Positions 1 to 8,401 of a stretch of 64,000 bases of DNA are shown piece after piece. Source of the stretch: Rubripirellula reticaptiva (GTDB lineage Bacteria; Planctomycetota; Planctomycetia; Pirellulales; Pirellulaceae); contig NZ_SJPX01000001.1 of NCBI RefSeq assembly GCF_007860175.1, forward strand, positions 434,001 through 498,000, given 5' to 3'. The notes under the pieces were generated by a model. It made no database searches. It saw only the letters and a list, made by a program, of their open reading frames with translations, and had not been told where the DNA came from. Every line of letters starts with the position of its first letter. Position 1 is the stretch's first letter. The position numbers and the translations under genes were made by a program.

Positions 1-1
1 C

Positions 2-277
2 CAGGAGATCGAACCCGGCCGCTATCGAGTTTGGGGGTCCGTCAGTGTCCGATCACTTTCCAAACGCTTGGATATCGACGTCAACTGCGAAGGCGTAACC
101 ACAATTGCCGGTTATATTGGACGACAAAACGAACGCGTCCCGCGTCCCGGTGATACGGCACCGATGGATCGATTCACGCTGTCAGTCGTCGAACAAGAAG
201 ACGAAGGCGTCTGGATTGAAGTGCTTGATGGTAATCGCAGCGAACCGGGCGACCGAGACGACGAGGCGACCACATGA
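2..277 (+). CDS. CorC/HlyC-type protein, C-terminal end (partial, starts before window)
   Basis: The reading frame is open from the window edge and ends in a TGA that overlaps the next gene's ATG (ATGA). The roughly 91 residues seen match the transporter-associated CorC_HlyC domain: a beta segment (GRYRVWGSVSV), a leucine-type helix, then TIAGYIGRQNERVPRPGD and a DRFTLSVVEQED-type strand. In the family this C-terminal domain follows a CNNM (DUF21) membrane domain and a CBS pair and is linked to divalent cation (Mg/Co) export or homeostasis. The CNNM and CBS parts must lie upstream of the window. It is translationally coupled to a second CNNM protein. An in-frame TTG at 68 exists but would cut the domain, so the gene is taken as 5'-truncated by the window. 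Confidence 0.8.
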   Translation, partial: QEIEPGRYRVWGSVSVRSLSKRLDIDVNCEGVTTIAGYIGRQNERVPRPGDTAPMDRFTLSVVEQEDEGVWIEVLDGNRSEPGDRDDEATT

Positions 278-1215
278 TCCTGGCGTGTGTGTTGTTTCTG
301 ATCGGTTTATCGCTGAGCGCATTCTTTAGCGGTACCGAAACAGGACTCTACCGAGTGTCGCGGACGCGATTGGTCCTGGACGGGCTAAGCGGCTCGATGG
401 CGGCACGTGGGATCATTTGGTTACTAAACCACCCCGCTATTTTTGTCGCCACGACCTTGGTCGGCAACAATTTGGCCAACTACCTAACGTCATTGGCAAT
501 CGTGATGGCGGTCGCGTCTCTGTTTGGTGTCGGTTCAAGCGTTGAACTGATTGGCCCCATGCTGATGACGCCGATCGTGTTCGTGTTTGGTGAACTGTTG
601 CCGAAATATCTTTTCTATCACGCACCGTACCGAATGATCACCGCGACGCGGCCATTGCTGTTGGGCACGGCAGTGCTGTTCGCGCCCGTTTCGATCTTGC
701 TGGGACTGTTGGGGCAATTGCTACAAAAGATTACTGGCCAGACACCGTTTCGATTGCGACTCGCAATGGCTCGCGGCGAATTGGATCAAATCCTGCGCGA
801 CGGCCACGAAGCTGGAATTCTAGCCGCTGGCCAACGATCACTTGCGCAACGGCTTTTCGAAGTCGGCAACCAGACGGCGATGTCATTTGGTGTCGCAGCC
901 GATCGTTTAGCGATCGTTACCGCGCCCGTTGATGTTGACGAAGCCCGTCGTCAAGCACGCCGCCGCAATCACCCAATCGTCTTGGTCAAACGAGGCACAC
1001 AAATCATCGGCTTCTTGTGGTACGCGGACCTCTGCGCTGGTGAACCTAGCCTCGAACTTGGCCCCGCGATTCGCGGCAAAGTGAGCGATCGCCATCTCAA
1101 CATTCTGCTAAGGCTCTATGACGCCGCCAGCGATGTTGCGGTTCTGTATGACGAACACAATCGAGTTCGATGCGTTGTCACTCGGCGGCAATTGCTGCAG
1201 CCGCTAATCAAGTAG
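274..1215 (+). CDS. CNNM (DUF21) domain membrane protein with degenerate CBS region
   Basis: A 313-residue membrane protein whose N-terminal half is a CNNM/DUF21 domain: a first helix with FFSGTETGLYRVSRTRL (the family FSG-x-E motif), a NHPAIFVATTLVGNNLANYL segment, a helix ending FGELLPKYLF, and a further hydrophobic stretch near residues 130-150. The remaining part (about 165-313) resembles a weak CBS pair without a recognisable CorC_HlyC domain, so it is shorter than typical hemolysin-family proteins (400 or more residues). It overlaps the upstream CorC-type gene by 4 bases, so the two are co-translated and probably act together in divalent cation transport. Two adjacent CNNM genes, one full and one short, is a common bacterial arrangement. 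Substrate is not deducible. Confidence 0.85.
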   Translation: MILACVLFLIGLSLSAFFSGTETGLYRVSRTRLVLDGLSGSMAARGIIWLLNHPAIFVATTLVGNNLANYLTSLAIVMAVASLFGVGSSVELIGPMLMTPIVFVFGELLPKYLFYHAPYRMITATRPLLLGTAVLFAPVSILLGLLGQLLQKITGQTPFRLRLAMARGELDQILRDGHEAGILAAGQRSLAQRLFEVGNQTAMSFGVAADRLAIVTAPVDVDEARRQARRRNHPIVLVKRGTQIIGFLWYADLCAGEPSLELGPAIRGKVSDRHLNILLRLYDAASDVAVLYDEHNRVRCVVTRRQLLQPLIK

Positions 1216-1224
1216 AAGTCGCGT

Positions 1225-1542
1225 TTACGATTTCGAGTAACCTAAACTCGTCATCACGTCTAACATTTCATCGCATGTCAGATAGCGACGATGATGCTCA
1301 ATTTTGTACTGGTCGATAGCCAAAGCGAGTTCTCGTCCATCGTCGGTCAGCCCCGCATGCGAGCTCCCGAATTGACGTCGCTCGCTTCGCCCGGGAACAT
1401 TAGCGGCAAGCGTCCGGCGGTCAACGAAACTGTCCGAAGACGCGTCGCCTGAACCATGTGCCGACGGCTGCGGGCTTGGTGTGCTGACAACAAACGAGTT
1501 TTCAGGACTAGGTGAGTTACTGGGATAGCTTGACAATGACAT
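1225..1542 (-). CDS. conserved-looking small protein, function unknown
   Basis: A 105-residue ORF convergent with the CNNM gene, only 9 bases away. The first 45 residues are Ser/Pro-rich and look disordered. The last 50 (RRQFGSSHAGLTDDGRELALAIDQYKIEHHRRYLTCDEML...) are compact, with two predicted helices and the sense of a small DNA- or protein-binding domain. I recognise the pattern loosely as a short planctomycete protein but cannot name a family. The start codon is uncertain because the N-terminus is low complexity. Confidence 0.55.
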   Translation of the reverse strand: MSLSSYPSNSPSPENSFVVSTPSPQPSAHGSGDASSDSFVDRRTLAANVPGRSERRQFGSSHAGLTDDGRELALAIDQYKIEHHRRYLTCDEMLDVMTSLGYSKS

Positions 1543-1684
1543 AGGTTAGCTCGGCGCAGAGAAAGACTGTCGGATTCAGCCCGTGCGGTTTCTTCCACTC
1601 AAACCCTACGTCATAAAGCACCGACGCGCCGGGAAACTAGATTTCTTTCCTGGTTTGCAGCGATCAAAATCGTCGCAACCGTCA

Positions 1685-2617
1685 CTATCGCAACTGAACG
1701 CCAGGCGTCGAACTGGGACGAGGCTCACTGGCCATCCGTTGCTGGACATCCTGCAGTTGCAAAATTCGCTGACCTTGGTCGTATGACATCGTGCCCAACC
1801 GAGTGGCCGAAGCAAGCGAGTCGCGGGCAACTTCGATCTCGCCGCCCTCCAAAGCGAGCGCCGCAATTTCCAAATGCGGTGCCGCATCGTCTGGATTCTT
1901 CGCCGATGCCCGCACAAAGCACCGTAGCGCTTCATCGGAACGTCCGAGTTGTCGCATCGCGATGCCTTGCAGCATGTCGACCTTCGCCGGCGCAGCTTCG
2001 ATACCAACCCCATCCTGCAACCGATCAAGTGTCGCTAGCAAGCGGTCGTAACGTTTGTCAGTCAAATAGATCTCGGCCGCCTTGATTTGCACCTCGGAAT
2101 AGTCCGGCTGCAGAGCCAGTGCACGGTGATACGCGGCCAGCGCTTCTTCGTTCTTGCCCGCAGCATGCAGACAATCGCCACGCAAACGCCAAGCCTCGGG
2201 TGAATCGCGTTTGGATTGCAGTGCCAACAAACTGTTCGCGTCTGCATCGGCAGCTCGCCCGACGTCCAAATACATCCGCCCCAGCCGTTCCACAAACTTA
2301 GGATCACCGGCCGACAACCGGACCGCTTGTTCCATTTGCTGGACTGCTAGCTCTTTTTCGCCACGTTTCCAGTACGCTTCGGCCAGTCCCCAGTGAGCCC
2401 GATCGTCGGACTTTGAAACCTCCAGCGCATCGGTAAACAGCGATTCGGCCAGTTCCCAGCGCCCTTCGTGGATCGCTTGAAATCCCTTGCCCGACAAACT
2501 TCGCGCCGCGATTGATTGGCGACTCTCACCAAACCGACCGATCGCCCGACAACCGCCGAGGGTCAAAACAACCATCGCCGCAAGGGCAAAGCAGAATCGG
2601 ATGGCGGGCGGTTTCAT
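1685..2617 (-). CDS. TPR-repeat lipoprotein
   Basis: A 310-residue protein starting with a lipoprotein signal: a hydrophobic stretch then VVLTLGGC, giving a lipidated Cys at about residue 23. It is followed by at least five tetratricopeptide repeats, for example GFQAIHEGRWELAESLFTDAL, AHWGLAEAYWKRGEKELAVQQM, AWRLRGDCLHAAGKNEEALAAY and GIAMRQLGRSDEALRCF. TPR lipoproteins act as scaffolds in envelope assembly or protein complexes; no specific partner is indicated. It is monocistronic in appearance, with spacers of about 140 bases downstream and 250 bases upstream. Confidence 0.85.
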   Translation of the reverse strand: MKPPAIRFCFALAAMVVLTLGGCRAIGRFGESRQSIAARSLSGKGFQAIHEGRWELAESLFTDALEVSKSDDRAHWGLAEAYWKRGEKELAVQQMEQAVRLSAGDPKFVERLGRMYLDVGRAADADANSLLALQSKRDSPEAWRLRGDCLHAAGKNEEALAAYHRALALQPDYSEVQIKAAEIYLTDKRYDRLLATLDRLQDGVGIEAAPAKVDMLQGIAMRQLGRSDEALRCFVRASAKNPDDAAPHLEIAALALEGGEIEVARDSLASATRLGTMSYDQGQRILQLQDVQQRMASEPRPSSTPGVQLR

Positions 2618-2871
2618 CAGCGGGCCAAGAAGAAAAGGAACAGTATCAGGCTAAGTACCAAAATCTACGTGGAACCGGCAAGATAAACGTCACCGCTTTG
2701 CTACCAACCATCCCAGCATTTGCATGACGAGGTTTAACATTTGCTAGCAATCAAAACGGCAGCAAGCGTAGTGATCAGCAACACGTCTTTCAAACCAAAT
2801 TGCATCGTCAATCAACTTCACTCGGAGACAGCGCGGCAAAGTCAATCGTGTCCGCGAACGAATAGAACCGT

Positions 2872-3795
2872 TTATTCGGCGTTATCCGCTTCCGTCGCTA
2901 GCGAGACCTCAATCATCACGGGAAGGTGATCACTGGCAAACCGGCCTGCGGGCGTTAGCGGGTTCAGGGTTTGGTGAGAATGAACGTTGACCTGATCGGT
3001 GACCATGATGTGATCGATACGACGCCCATCTTCGATCGCCTCAAATCGATTGAACGTCCCCGTTGGGCCAGTGGCCGGTAACGAAGACTGGTCGCGTGCA
3101 TCGCGAAGCGGAACAACGCTGCCAGATCGAAGATTCTTCAACGGGACCGAATCCACGCTCGCATTCAGATCCCCCATCACAATGACCGGAATCTTGCCCG
3201 CCTTCCTGTCGACTAATTGGGCAATTCCTTTGCCCGAATTTTCTCTTGCCAAACTACCGCGGTGATCAAAGTGCGTGTTCAGAATGTACCACTGTTTCGA
3301 ATTTGAAAGATCTTCCAATAGCATCCAAGTCAACGTTCGCGGCAAGGCAGCATCCCAGCCCTTTGAACCAACGATCTCGGGTGTCTCGGAAAGCCAAAGG
3401 GTACCCTGATCGATCGCTTTGAATCGGTCTCGCCTGAACCCGATCGCAGCAAATTCGCCACCGTCCTTGCCGTCATCCCGTCCGACGCCAAACCACTGCA
3501 ATTCAGGAGCGCCAGCTTTGATATCGTCCAACTGCTTTAAAACAGGCTCTTGCAATCCAACGATGTCAGCTTCGGTGATCGTAGCAATCACAGTCTCACG
3601 GCGATTGGCCCATACATCTGGGCCGTCGCTCTTATTCAAATAGCGGACATTGTAGGTCATGACCTTGATACCACTTTGCTCGTTCTTCGCAAGTTCCACA
3701 CCGGGCTGCCCCCATGCAGTCGGCGCAACAACACACAGGCATAACAGCACAACAGCCATCACGCCGTCAGTAAAAAAAGCAAGTCGGTCGATCAC
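2872..3795 (-). CDS. secreted endonuclease/exonuclease/phosphatase family protein
   Basis: The frame extends upstream to 4113, but I place the start at the GTG at 3795. It has an AAAGGA ribosome site 7 bases upstream, and the protein then opens with a signal peptide (VMAVVLLCLCVVAPTAWG). The 307-residue product shows the EEP fold in order: IKVMTYNVRY, DIVGLQEP (catalytic Glu), ILNTHFDHRG, VIVMGDLNA (Asp and Asn) and FASDHLPVMIEV (terminal Asp-His). Family members hydrolyse phosphodiesters of nucleic acids, phospholipids or sugars with Mg; this subfamily, with RIDHIMVTDQV, is often exported in planctomycetes. The substrate is unknown. It stands alone, with a long gene-poor stretch upstream. 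Confidence 0.88.
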   Translation of the reverse strand: MIDRLAFFTDGVMAVVLLCLCVVAPTAWGQPGVELAKNEQSGIKVMTYNVRYLNKSDGPDVWANRRETVIATITEADIVGLQEPVLKQLDDIKAGAPELQWFGVGRDDGKDGGEFAAIGFRRDRFKAIDQGTLWLSETPEIVGSKGWDAALPRTLTWMLLEDLSNSKQWYILNTHFDHRGSLARENSGKGIAQLVDRKAGKIPVIVMGDLNASVDSVPLKNLRSGSVVPLRDARDQSSLPATGPTGTFNRFEAIEDGRRIDHIMVTDQVNVHSHQTLNPLTPAGRFASDHLPVMIEVSLATEADNAE

Positions 3796-3802
3796 GGTCA
3801 AA

Positions 3803-3808
3803 TCCTTT
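3803..3808 (-). promoter_or_regulatory. ribosome binding site fixing a GTG start
   Basis: On the minus strand AAAGGA lies 7 bases before the GTG at 3795. The longer ORF reading (start at 4113) has a low-complexity, non-signal N-terminus, whereas this start places the signal peptide at the beginning of the protein. Confidence 0.65.
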
Positions 3809-4632
3809 CGAATTGGAAGAGGGAATAAAACACCATTAGAATCTAGCGCCCGTCCGAAAGCGACCTGACGGCGAAACTGCTTCGCTCGCCCAACAAAGTT
3901 CCAGCAAATCGAGTGTCGGTAAGATACCGAATTGTCAACGTAGGAGGCCAACGAAAAACATTTCCCAGAAACATCAGCACCCGACCGCACCCCAAATTTC
4001 AGAAACGGTTCGCAACCAAAGTCTTCAAGACTTTCGGCGATCTCCAAACAGGGCAAAACCCTCAGCGGCATGTCGCTCAAATACAGATTTCCATTCACAA
4101 TGATTCGCAGCATGGGATTAGAACGCCCTTCAGCCTGCAGATTGGTACTGCGACATGCGTTTCAAATCTAGCCTTGCCGGCGGGCGACAACAGTTGGCCG
4201 GTGCGTGCTCCTTAGTTGCTGGCGATTACCCTCCGCTGTGCACTTGCTTGCCTGCATTCGGGGCGACACCCATCGGATCGCCTTCTTGAACGAATGAAAT
4301 GCATGGCAAAAGCGAACACTCCTGTTGTTAATATCACGATCAAGACACGCATGGCCAATACTGGACAGAACTCCGTCCGCGATTCAAGCAAACCGTGCTG
4401 TATCGAAACCGAACCATTCCCAGGCACGCGAAAACTTGGAGGCCCGCCCAAACGAAAGAGCGAGTTGGCAAGTAACGGATCGGCCAAGGCAGGTGCTCGT
4501 GCAAAGATAGCCAGTTGCAACTGGACCTGGTTCCACCAAGCTCCAGATTGAAGAGTCTAAACCTTTCCATCAACAAGCACACCGATACGCTCTCCATCCA
4601 CTTGGAGACTAACAAGCCGTTCAATCCGCCAT
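3809..4632. other. gene-poor stretch, no confident gene
   Basis: About 820 bases between the EEP-family gene and the ORF at 4633-4805. Overlapping open frames of 60-110 codons occur on both strands, but none has family-like composition or a good ribosome site. One minus-strand frame (4212-4520) has a single hydrophobic stretch (MRVLIVILTTGVFAFAMHF) that could be a membrane segment; this alone is not enough to call a gene. Confidence 0.5.
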
Positions 4633-4805
4633 TATTTACCCTTGATAAAAACCGCTAGCTGCGAGTTACGATTGAGATACGGAGAGCCGGATCGAGTGTA
4701 CTGAGACTCTTTCGTTAGAAGATCGAGCAAGTACAGATTCCCTCGGCCAACGATCGCGATGCTAAGATTGCGGCCAGACGCCACTGGTCCAACCACCGAC
4801 TTCAC
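4633..4805 (-). pseudogene. possible decayed ORF, C-terminal remnant
   Basis: A GTG-initiated 57-codon frame reads protein-like: GRNLSIAIVGRGNLYLLDLL and then a tail ending NSQLAVFIKGK. In the +1-shifted minus frame just upstream (about 4770-4850) another protein-like piece reads MPDGREVGGWTSGVWPQS before a stop. The two look like one beta-rich reading frame split by a frameshift. It may instead be a small intact gene or chance. The family is not recognised. Confidence 0.3.
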
Positions 4806-4888
4806 GGCCGTCCGGCATCAACGGGCAGCGTTGATATAACCCGTTCGAAAATCGATCCACCGCCGCTCCGTGTGCATGCATGCAATGG

Positions 4889-5353
4889 CTATTCGCCGCC
4901 CGACTTTTTCGAGGGGCTTAATGTGCAGCAGATGCGCCGTGTCGCAATATGGGCCGGTGTTTTAACAAATGCGTGCTCTGGCACGAGTGAATCGACAAGC
5001 CGTTCAAGGACAGCTTTGCCCATAACCTGATGTTCCGGGTCGCGGCCTCGAAACAGAACCGACACACTTACATCGTTTTGCTTTCGCAGGAGTGAAATGA
5101 CGCGGTGTAGTTGGTCGCCCAAATCCATGTCTTCGGATTCAGGACGAATCCGAACTTCTTTAGTCTTTGCAGTGCTCGTCTTGATCGACGGTCGTTGCGA
5201 TTCGTGCCCTTCTTCGCCGATCGGCCAAGCGAGCGCGTTACAGTTTGGGCAGCAGGCATCTCCAGCAAGCGAACGATTGAGCCGGAACTCGATTCCGCAG
5301 ACATCACAACGATGCGGAATTCCTTCAGGTGTGCGGGAGGATGGCTCATTCAT
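4889..5353 (-). CDS. zinc-ribbon + translation initiation factor IF-3 C-domain protein
   Basis: A 154-residue protein (ATG at 5353; a TTG two codons earlier is possible). Residues 16-38 form a zinc ribbon with CDVC and CCPNC pairs. Residues 64-147 match the IF-3 C-terminal domain: KEVRIRPESED, a helix QLHRVISLLRKQNDV, then VSVLFRGRDPEHQVMGKAVLERL and a closing strand CCTLSP. In IF-3 this domain binds the 30S P-site region and blocks 50S joining; the FRGR-x3-H-x3-G core is kept. The normal IF-3 N-domain is absent and replaced by the zinc ribbon, so it is not the housekeeping infC. Neighbours are not rpmI/rplT. Inferred role: ribosome-subunit binding under some stress or zinc condition. The domain call is strong; the role is open. 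Confidence 0.82.
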   Translation of the reverse strand: MNEPSSRTPEGIPHRCDVCGIEFRLNRSLAGDACCPNCNALAWPIGEEGHESQRPSIKTSTAKTKEVRIRPESEDMDLGDQLHRVISLLRKQNDVSVSVLFRGRDPEHQVMGKAVLERLVDSLVPEHAFVKTPAHIATRRICCTLSPSKKSGGE

Positions 5354-5832
5354 GGACAAGCATAAATTTTAGTTGAATCATGGCGGCGATCAGCAGGCCG
5401 GGACGGCCTAATTTCAAATTGCAAAACCTTGCAAACCTAACTTGGGTTCACCCGCATTCATCCTACTGACTTGAGCGTGCCGGAGCCAGTTTGCAGCTCA
5501 AGGCTTTGCACAAGTCAATCAAAACAGATGCGGACGCGAAGAATTCAAATTCTTGAGTTAGCGTATTTTGGCTCGGGCAATGGTCCGAGCAATGATTCCG
5601 ACCGCACGAGCACTGACGAATTCGCCCCGCCGACAACACACATCAGATCAAGCTCTGTTTCAAACGCCCGACCGGTCACCGTCGCAGTGATCGGGTGCGG
5701 ATCGACTAGTCAAATCCTCAGACGTCTTCTCCGGTGCATCGGACCGTTCCCAGCAAAAAGTGTTTCAGCTTTGAGCGGCATGAAAGATCGCTTGTTGCAA
5801 TCCGTAAGATGCCCCCAGCAGCGCCCTTGAAC
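5354..5832. other. 479-base intergenic stretch with two inverted repeats
   Basis: No convincing gene. A plus-strand frame at 5471-5830 has a random-looking composition. Two short inverted repeats are visible: AAGAATT/AATTCTT at 5539-5554 and GCTCGG/CCGAGC at 5571-5590 with an 8-base loop. Either could be a weak terminator for the gene ending at 5833 or an operator; neither has a T-tract. Confidence 0.5.
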
Positions 5833-6240
5833 CTATTCACTAGCAGCACTGCTCGCTTTCAACGCTCGAACCTCGGCCTCAAGGAGCAGAACACGATCAA
5901 CCAACGCATCGATTGTCGGTTGCGCAAGGCGAGTCGAACGATAGATTCTTAGTGGGTCGTCATTACTCGGCCAGTGTGGCGGCAGGTTGGCACGTACCCG
6001 CATTTCCTCAATCTGCATGTCCATTGAAACAACGGCGGGGTGCATTCCACCGAAAAGACTAGCTTCTGAGTTGCGTTTGGCAACGAGTCCCCGAATCGTA
6101 TCCGCATCTACGCTTTCTTGCACTGATGATTGATCATCCGGATCACGTGAAAACGCTTCACGTCCGCAATACACTGAGAATGCGCACGCAATCGCAGCGA
6201 TGGCTAACGTTAATCCAATGATTCTTTTAGAAGCAGGCAT
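5833..6240 (-). CDS. small exported or membrane-anchored protein, function unknown
   Basis: A 135-residue protein with an N-terminal hydrophobic segment (IIGLTLAIAAIACAFSVYCG) after a basic start (MPASKR), so anchored or secreted. The middle part is acidic and polar. The C-terminal 35 residues (PTIDALVDRVLLLEAEVRALKAS) form a short leucine-rich coiled coil. No family recognised. The proline-rich NLPPHWPSNDDPLRIYRST part suggests a folded or binding patch. No operon partner. Confidence 0.6.
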   Translation of the reverse strand: MPASKRIIGLTLAIAAIACAFSVYCGREAFSRDPDDQSSVQESVDADTIRGLVAKRNSEASLFGGMHPAVVSMDMQIEEMRVRANLPPHWPSNDDPLRIYRSTRLAQPTIDALVDRVLLLEAEVRALKASSAASE

Positions 6241-6526
6241 AGAAGAACCAAAGCAGTTCAGTTAATTGATTTGAAACCTACACGCGTCGCGCGATCGTCA
6301 TCCGCCACAACGCGATCGGCGTGTCGAACGAAACTCCTGGGCGGAACCAAGAGCCGATGTGCACCGCGACAGCACACCTGCACTTGGAAATGGCGTGTCC
6401 TTAATGTAAAGCTTTACGATACGACCAGAATGGTCGATAGCAAAGCGACCCGTGAACCCATCGAGCTTCCGGTCAGCATCTAGCTCATGATCGACAGGCG
6501 TTAAGTCGCGGAGGTCTATTCGTTAC
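6241..6526. other. intergenic, nothing recognised
   Basis: A plus-strand frame at 6271-6483 is open, but its translation is Arg/Thr-rich with no domain feel and no ribosome site. No RNA gene or repeat seen. Confidence 0.4.
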
Positions 6527-6967
6527 TCAAATATTTAGTTTCGGATTTGAATTCACCGATTTCTGTCGGTCCGGGCAAAACGGCAGCCAATCGCACGATC
6601 GAGTATCACCGAGCACCCATTGCACGAATGTGATACGATTTTGCCCAGGAAATGCGAGATAGGTTTCCGTCCAGGGATACTTCTGCGGACTGGTCTCAAT
6701 CCGCTTTGCCAGCATCAACGCAAGCTCGTCCATTAATCGTTCAAGCATCCGTCCGCGCCCGTTGCCTTCGCCAGCAGACGGACGCAACAGATTGCGGTGC
6801 AAACGGCCCCAAGATTTATCGCATTGATTCGGGTCTTGCCAGACTTCCCAGCGTTCAACCGAACCAGGACGTGCAATGATGAACCAGTGGTGTTCGGCAA
6901 ACCGGGCGTATCCCGGAATGCGGGCCGACCAAATGTCCAAGACAATCTTCGATTCAGGTTCGAGCAT
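6527..6967 (-). CDS. DUF3750-like protein
   Basis: A 146-residue protein matching the DUF3750 pattern: IVLDIWSARIPGYARFAEHHWFIIA (the family has a strand followed by a His-Trp pair), a RWEVWQD strand, and late in the protein YPWTETYLAFPGQNRITFVQW, where the family typically has YPYADEYRVWPGPNSNTF. Function in the family is unknown; the conserved His, and the Asn/Thr in the final motif, look like a papain-fold or NlpC-like active-site geometry, but that is speculation. No signal peptide here. Stands alone, about 290 bases from the next gene on the 3' side. Confidence 0.65.
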   Translation of the reverse strand: MLEPESKIVLDIWSARIPGYARFAEHHWFIIARPGSVERWEVWQDPNQCDKSWGRLHRNLLRPSAGEGNGRGRMLERLMDELALMLAKRIETSPQKYPWTETYLAFPGQNRITFVQWVLGDTRSCDWLPFCPDRQKSVNSNPKLNI

Positions 6968-7381
6968 GCGTCAGTCGGATAACAAATAGCGTTTTACCAT
7001 GTCGCCGCGATAGCGATGGCCAATAAAACTTGTTGAACTGAACCGCCTAGCTGACGCGGTTTGGTAGTCGGAGATTGCATCGAGTCGGCTTGCTGTTTGC
7101 TGCCGCTGACTTGATCATTCGGCTGATCTTCTCAACCACGTCTCGCTAACGGTCCGAGTCGCGTCAAATCGCGAAGCAGCAACCGAAAATCGAGGTAATG
7201 GTGCGGTGTTCATTGTCTAGCCGCCTGGCGCATCGAGCAAAAGCGAAACAGAGTAAAATCCGTGTCGCAACCCGGTGTCCGGTGTCACGACTGCGCGATT
7301 TGCACTGTCTGGCTTTCGTTTCGGGCCTTGCGATCTGACGAACGTTCTCGCCGCTTACTTCCCTTGCTTCTCTGTCGACTC
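6968..7381. other. intergenic, nothing recognised
   Basis: About 410 bases between a leftward gene and a rightward gene, so promoters for both should lie here. A GTG at 7262 would extend the downstream ORF but adds a Cys/Arg/Leu-rich segment without coding character. No clear -35/-10 pair, tRNA or repeat. Confidence 0.4.
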
Positions 7382-7807
7382 ATGCCCGCTACCTTTGAAT
7401 CTCTTGGCATCAAATTTCTATATCCCGATAATTGGACGATCACCAATCGATCGGCCGAAGAGGGAATCGATGGAGTCACGTTTGATTTGCCTTCCGGAGG
7501 TTTCTTTAGCCTAGAACGGGCTCGCAACCTTTCGTCCAACGAAGAATTGATCGATGCAATTCAAGCGGGGATCGCGAAAGAATATGGCGAAGTGGAACGG
7601 ACAAACGTTGACGTTCCTGGAGCCATAGCGGGCGAACGGACCGTTGATTTTCAGTTCTACTATTTGGATCTGATCATCATTTCGAGACTGATGCTTGCGA
7701 GAATCAACGACTTGAAATTTGTGATCCAAATGCAGGCAGAGAGCCGCGACTTTGACGCCAACGAGATGGTGTTTCAGGCGATTCTAAAACAGATTCGCCC
7801 AGAATGA
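7382..7807 (+). CDS. PsbP/DcrB-like small protein
   Basis: A 141-residue protein using the ATG at 7382 rather than the upstream GTG at 7262. It opens MPATFESLGIKFLYPDNWTI, the hallmark of the MOG1/PsbP/DcrB fold (a strand then YP-x-x-W), followed by GVTFDLPSGGFFSLERAR, VPGAIAGERTVDFQFYYLD and a C-terminal helix. Proteins of this fold are often lipoproteins or periplasmic proteins of unknown biochemical role; here no signal peptide is visible. It converges on the Fur gene, with only one base between the stop codons. Confidence 0.65.
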   Translation: MPATFESLGIKFLYPDNWTITNRSAEEGIDGVTFDLPSGGFFSLERARNLSSNEELIDAIQAGIAKEYGEVERTNVDVPGAIAGERTVDFQFYYLDLIIISRLMLARINDLKFVIQMQAESRDFDANEMVFQAILKQIRPE

Positions 7808-7808
7808 A

Positions 7809-8312
7809 TCAAACCAGATCTTGCTTGCGCTTTTTTCGGCGTGCCTTGCCACAATCTTTGCAAACGCCTTGCACGATCATGCGATGGCCGCTGACGCGAA
7901 ATCCCATCTCGGCCGCCACTTCATCACGAATTTGCACCAGCGGCTCGCTTTGGAACTCGATCAGTTTTCGGCAACGTGTGCAGTACAAATGATCATGGGC
8001 GGGATAACCATAGTCGAGCTCGTAGACGGTGCGTCCGTCTAGCTGGAAGCTTTTCAGCAATCCAGCGTCAACGAATTCACGCAGCGTCCGATAGACGGTC
8101 GCCGAGCTGACGTAGTTTTCTTGACCACGCCGAGGAAGTCGGTCGATCAACTCATCGGCGTCAAAATGGTCGTGTTCGCTGAAGACCGCGTCGATCAGAA
8201 ATTTCCGCTGACTTGTCTGTCTCAACCCTCGCGTTTGAAGGTATTCCTCGAATCGCTCTTGCGGCGAAAGGGAAACACTTAGCGGTTGTAGGGATTCAGA
8301 CGCAGACGACAC
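7809..8312 (-). CDS. Fur-family metal-dependent transcriptional regulator
   Basis: A 167-residue protein with the full Fur layout: an N-terminal winged helix with RGLRQTSQRKFLIDAVF and the recognition helix SSATVYRTLREFVDAGLLKS (about 69-88), then a dimerisation and metal domain with PAHDHLYCTRC (His-rich segment and the first Cys pair, C111/C114) and GVCKDCGK (second pair, C151/C154). Two CxxC pairs indicate a structural zinc site. Family members sense Fe, Zn, Mn or peroxide; which one cannot be decided from sequence. A basic tail (RRKKRKQ) is unusual but seen in planctomycete homologues. No target operon is adjacent; the CDF and cysteine-rich locus lies 3-5 kb away. Confidence 0.92.
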   Translation of the reverse strand: MSSASESLQPLSVSLSPQERFEEYLQTRGLRQTSQRKFLIDAVFSEHDHFDADELIDRLPRRGQENYVSSATVYRTLREFVDAGLLKSFQLDGRTVYELDYGYPAHDHLYCTRCRKLIEFQSEPLVQIRDEVAAEMGFRVSGHRMIVQGVCKDCGKARRKKRKQDLV

Positions 8313-8401
8313 AGCGGATCAATCAATCAAAGCGGAACCGGACATTCTTCGCCCCCAGCATACAGCAGAGGCGAATTCAGGTCAGCATTTCTTCCGTTGG
8401 A

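Noticed and set aside
3796-4113. Upstream extension of the EEP-family gene (106 codons)
   Set aside because: No coding character, and a GTG with AAAGGA at 3795 places the signal peptide at the true N-terminus.
4216-4551. Plus-strand ORF of 111 codons in a gene-poor stretch
   Set aside because: Lys/Ser/Pro-rich with no domain, no ribosome site, and overlapped by an equally open minus frame.
5471-5830. Plus-strand ORF of 119 codons
   Set aside because: Composition is random-like (Arg/Ser/Cys-rich) and it abuts the 3' end of a better minus-strand gene.
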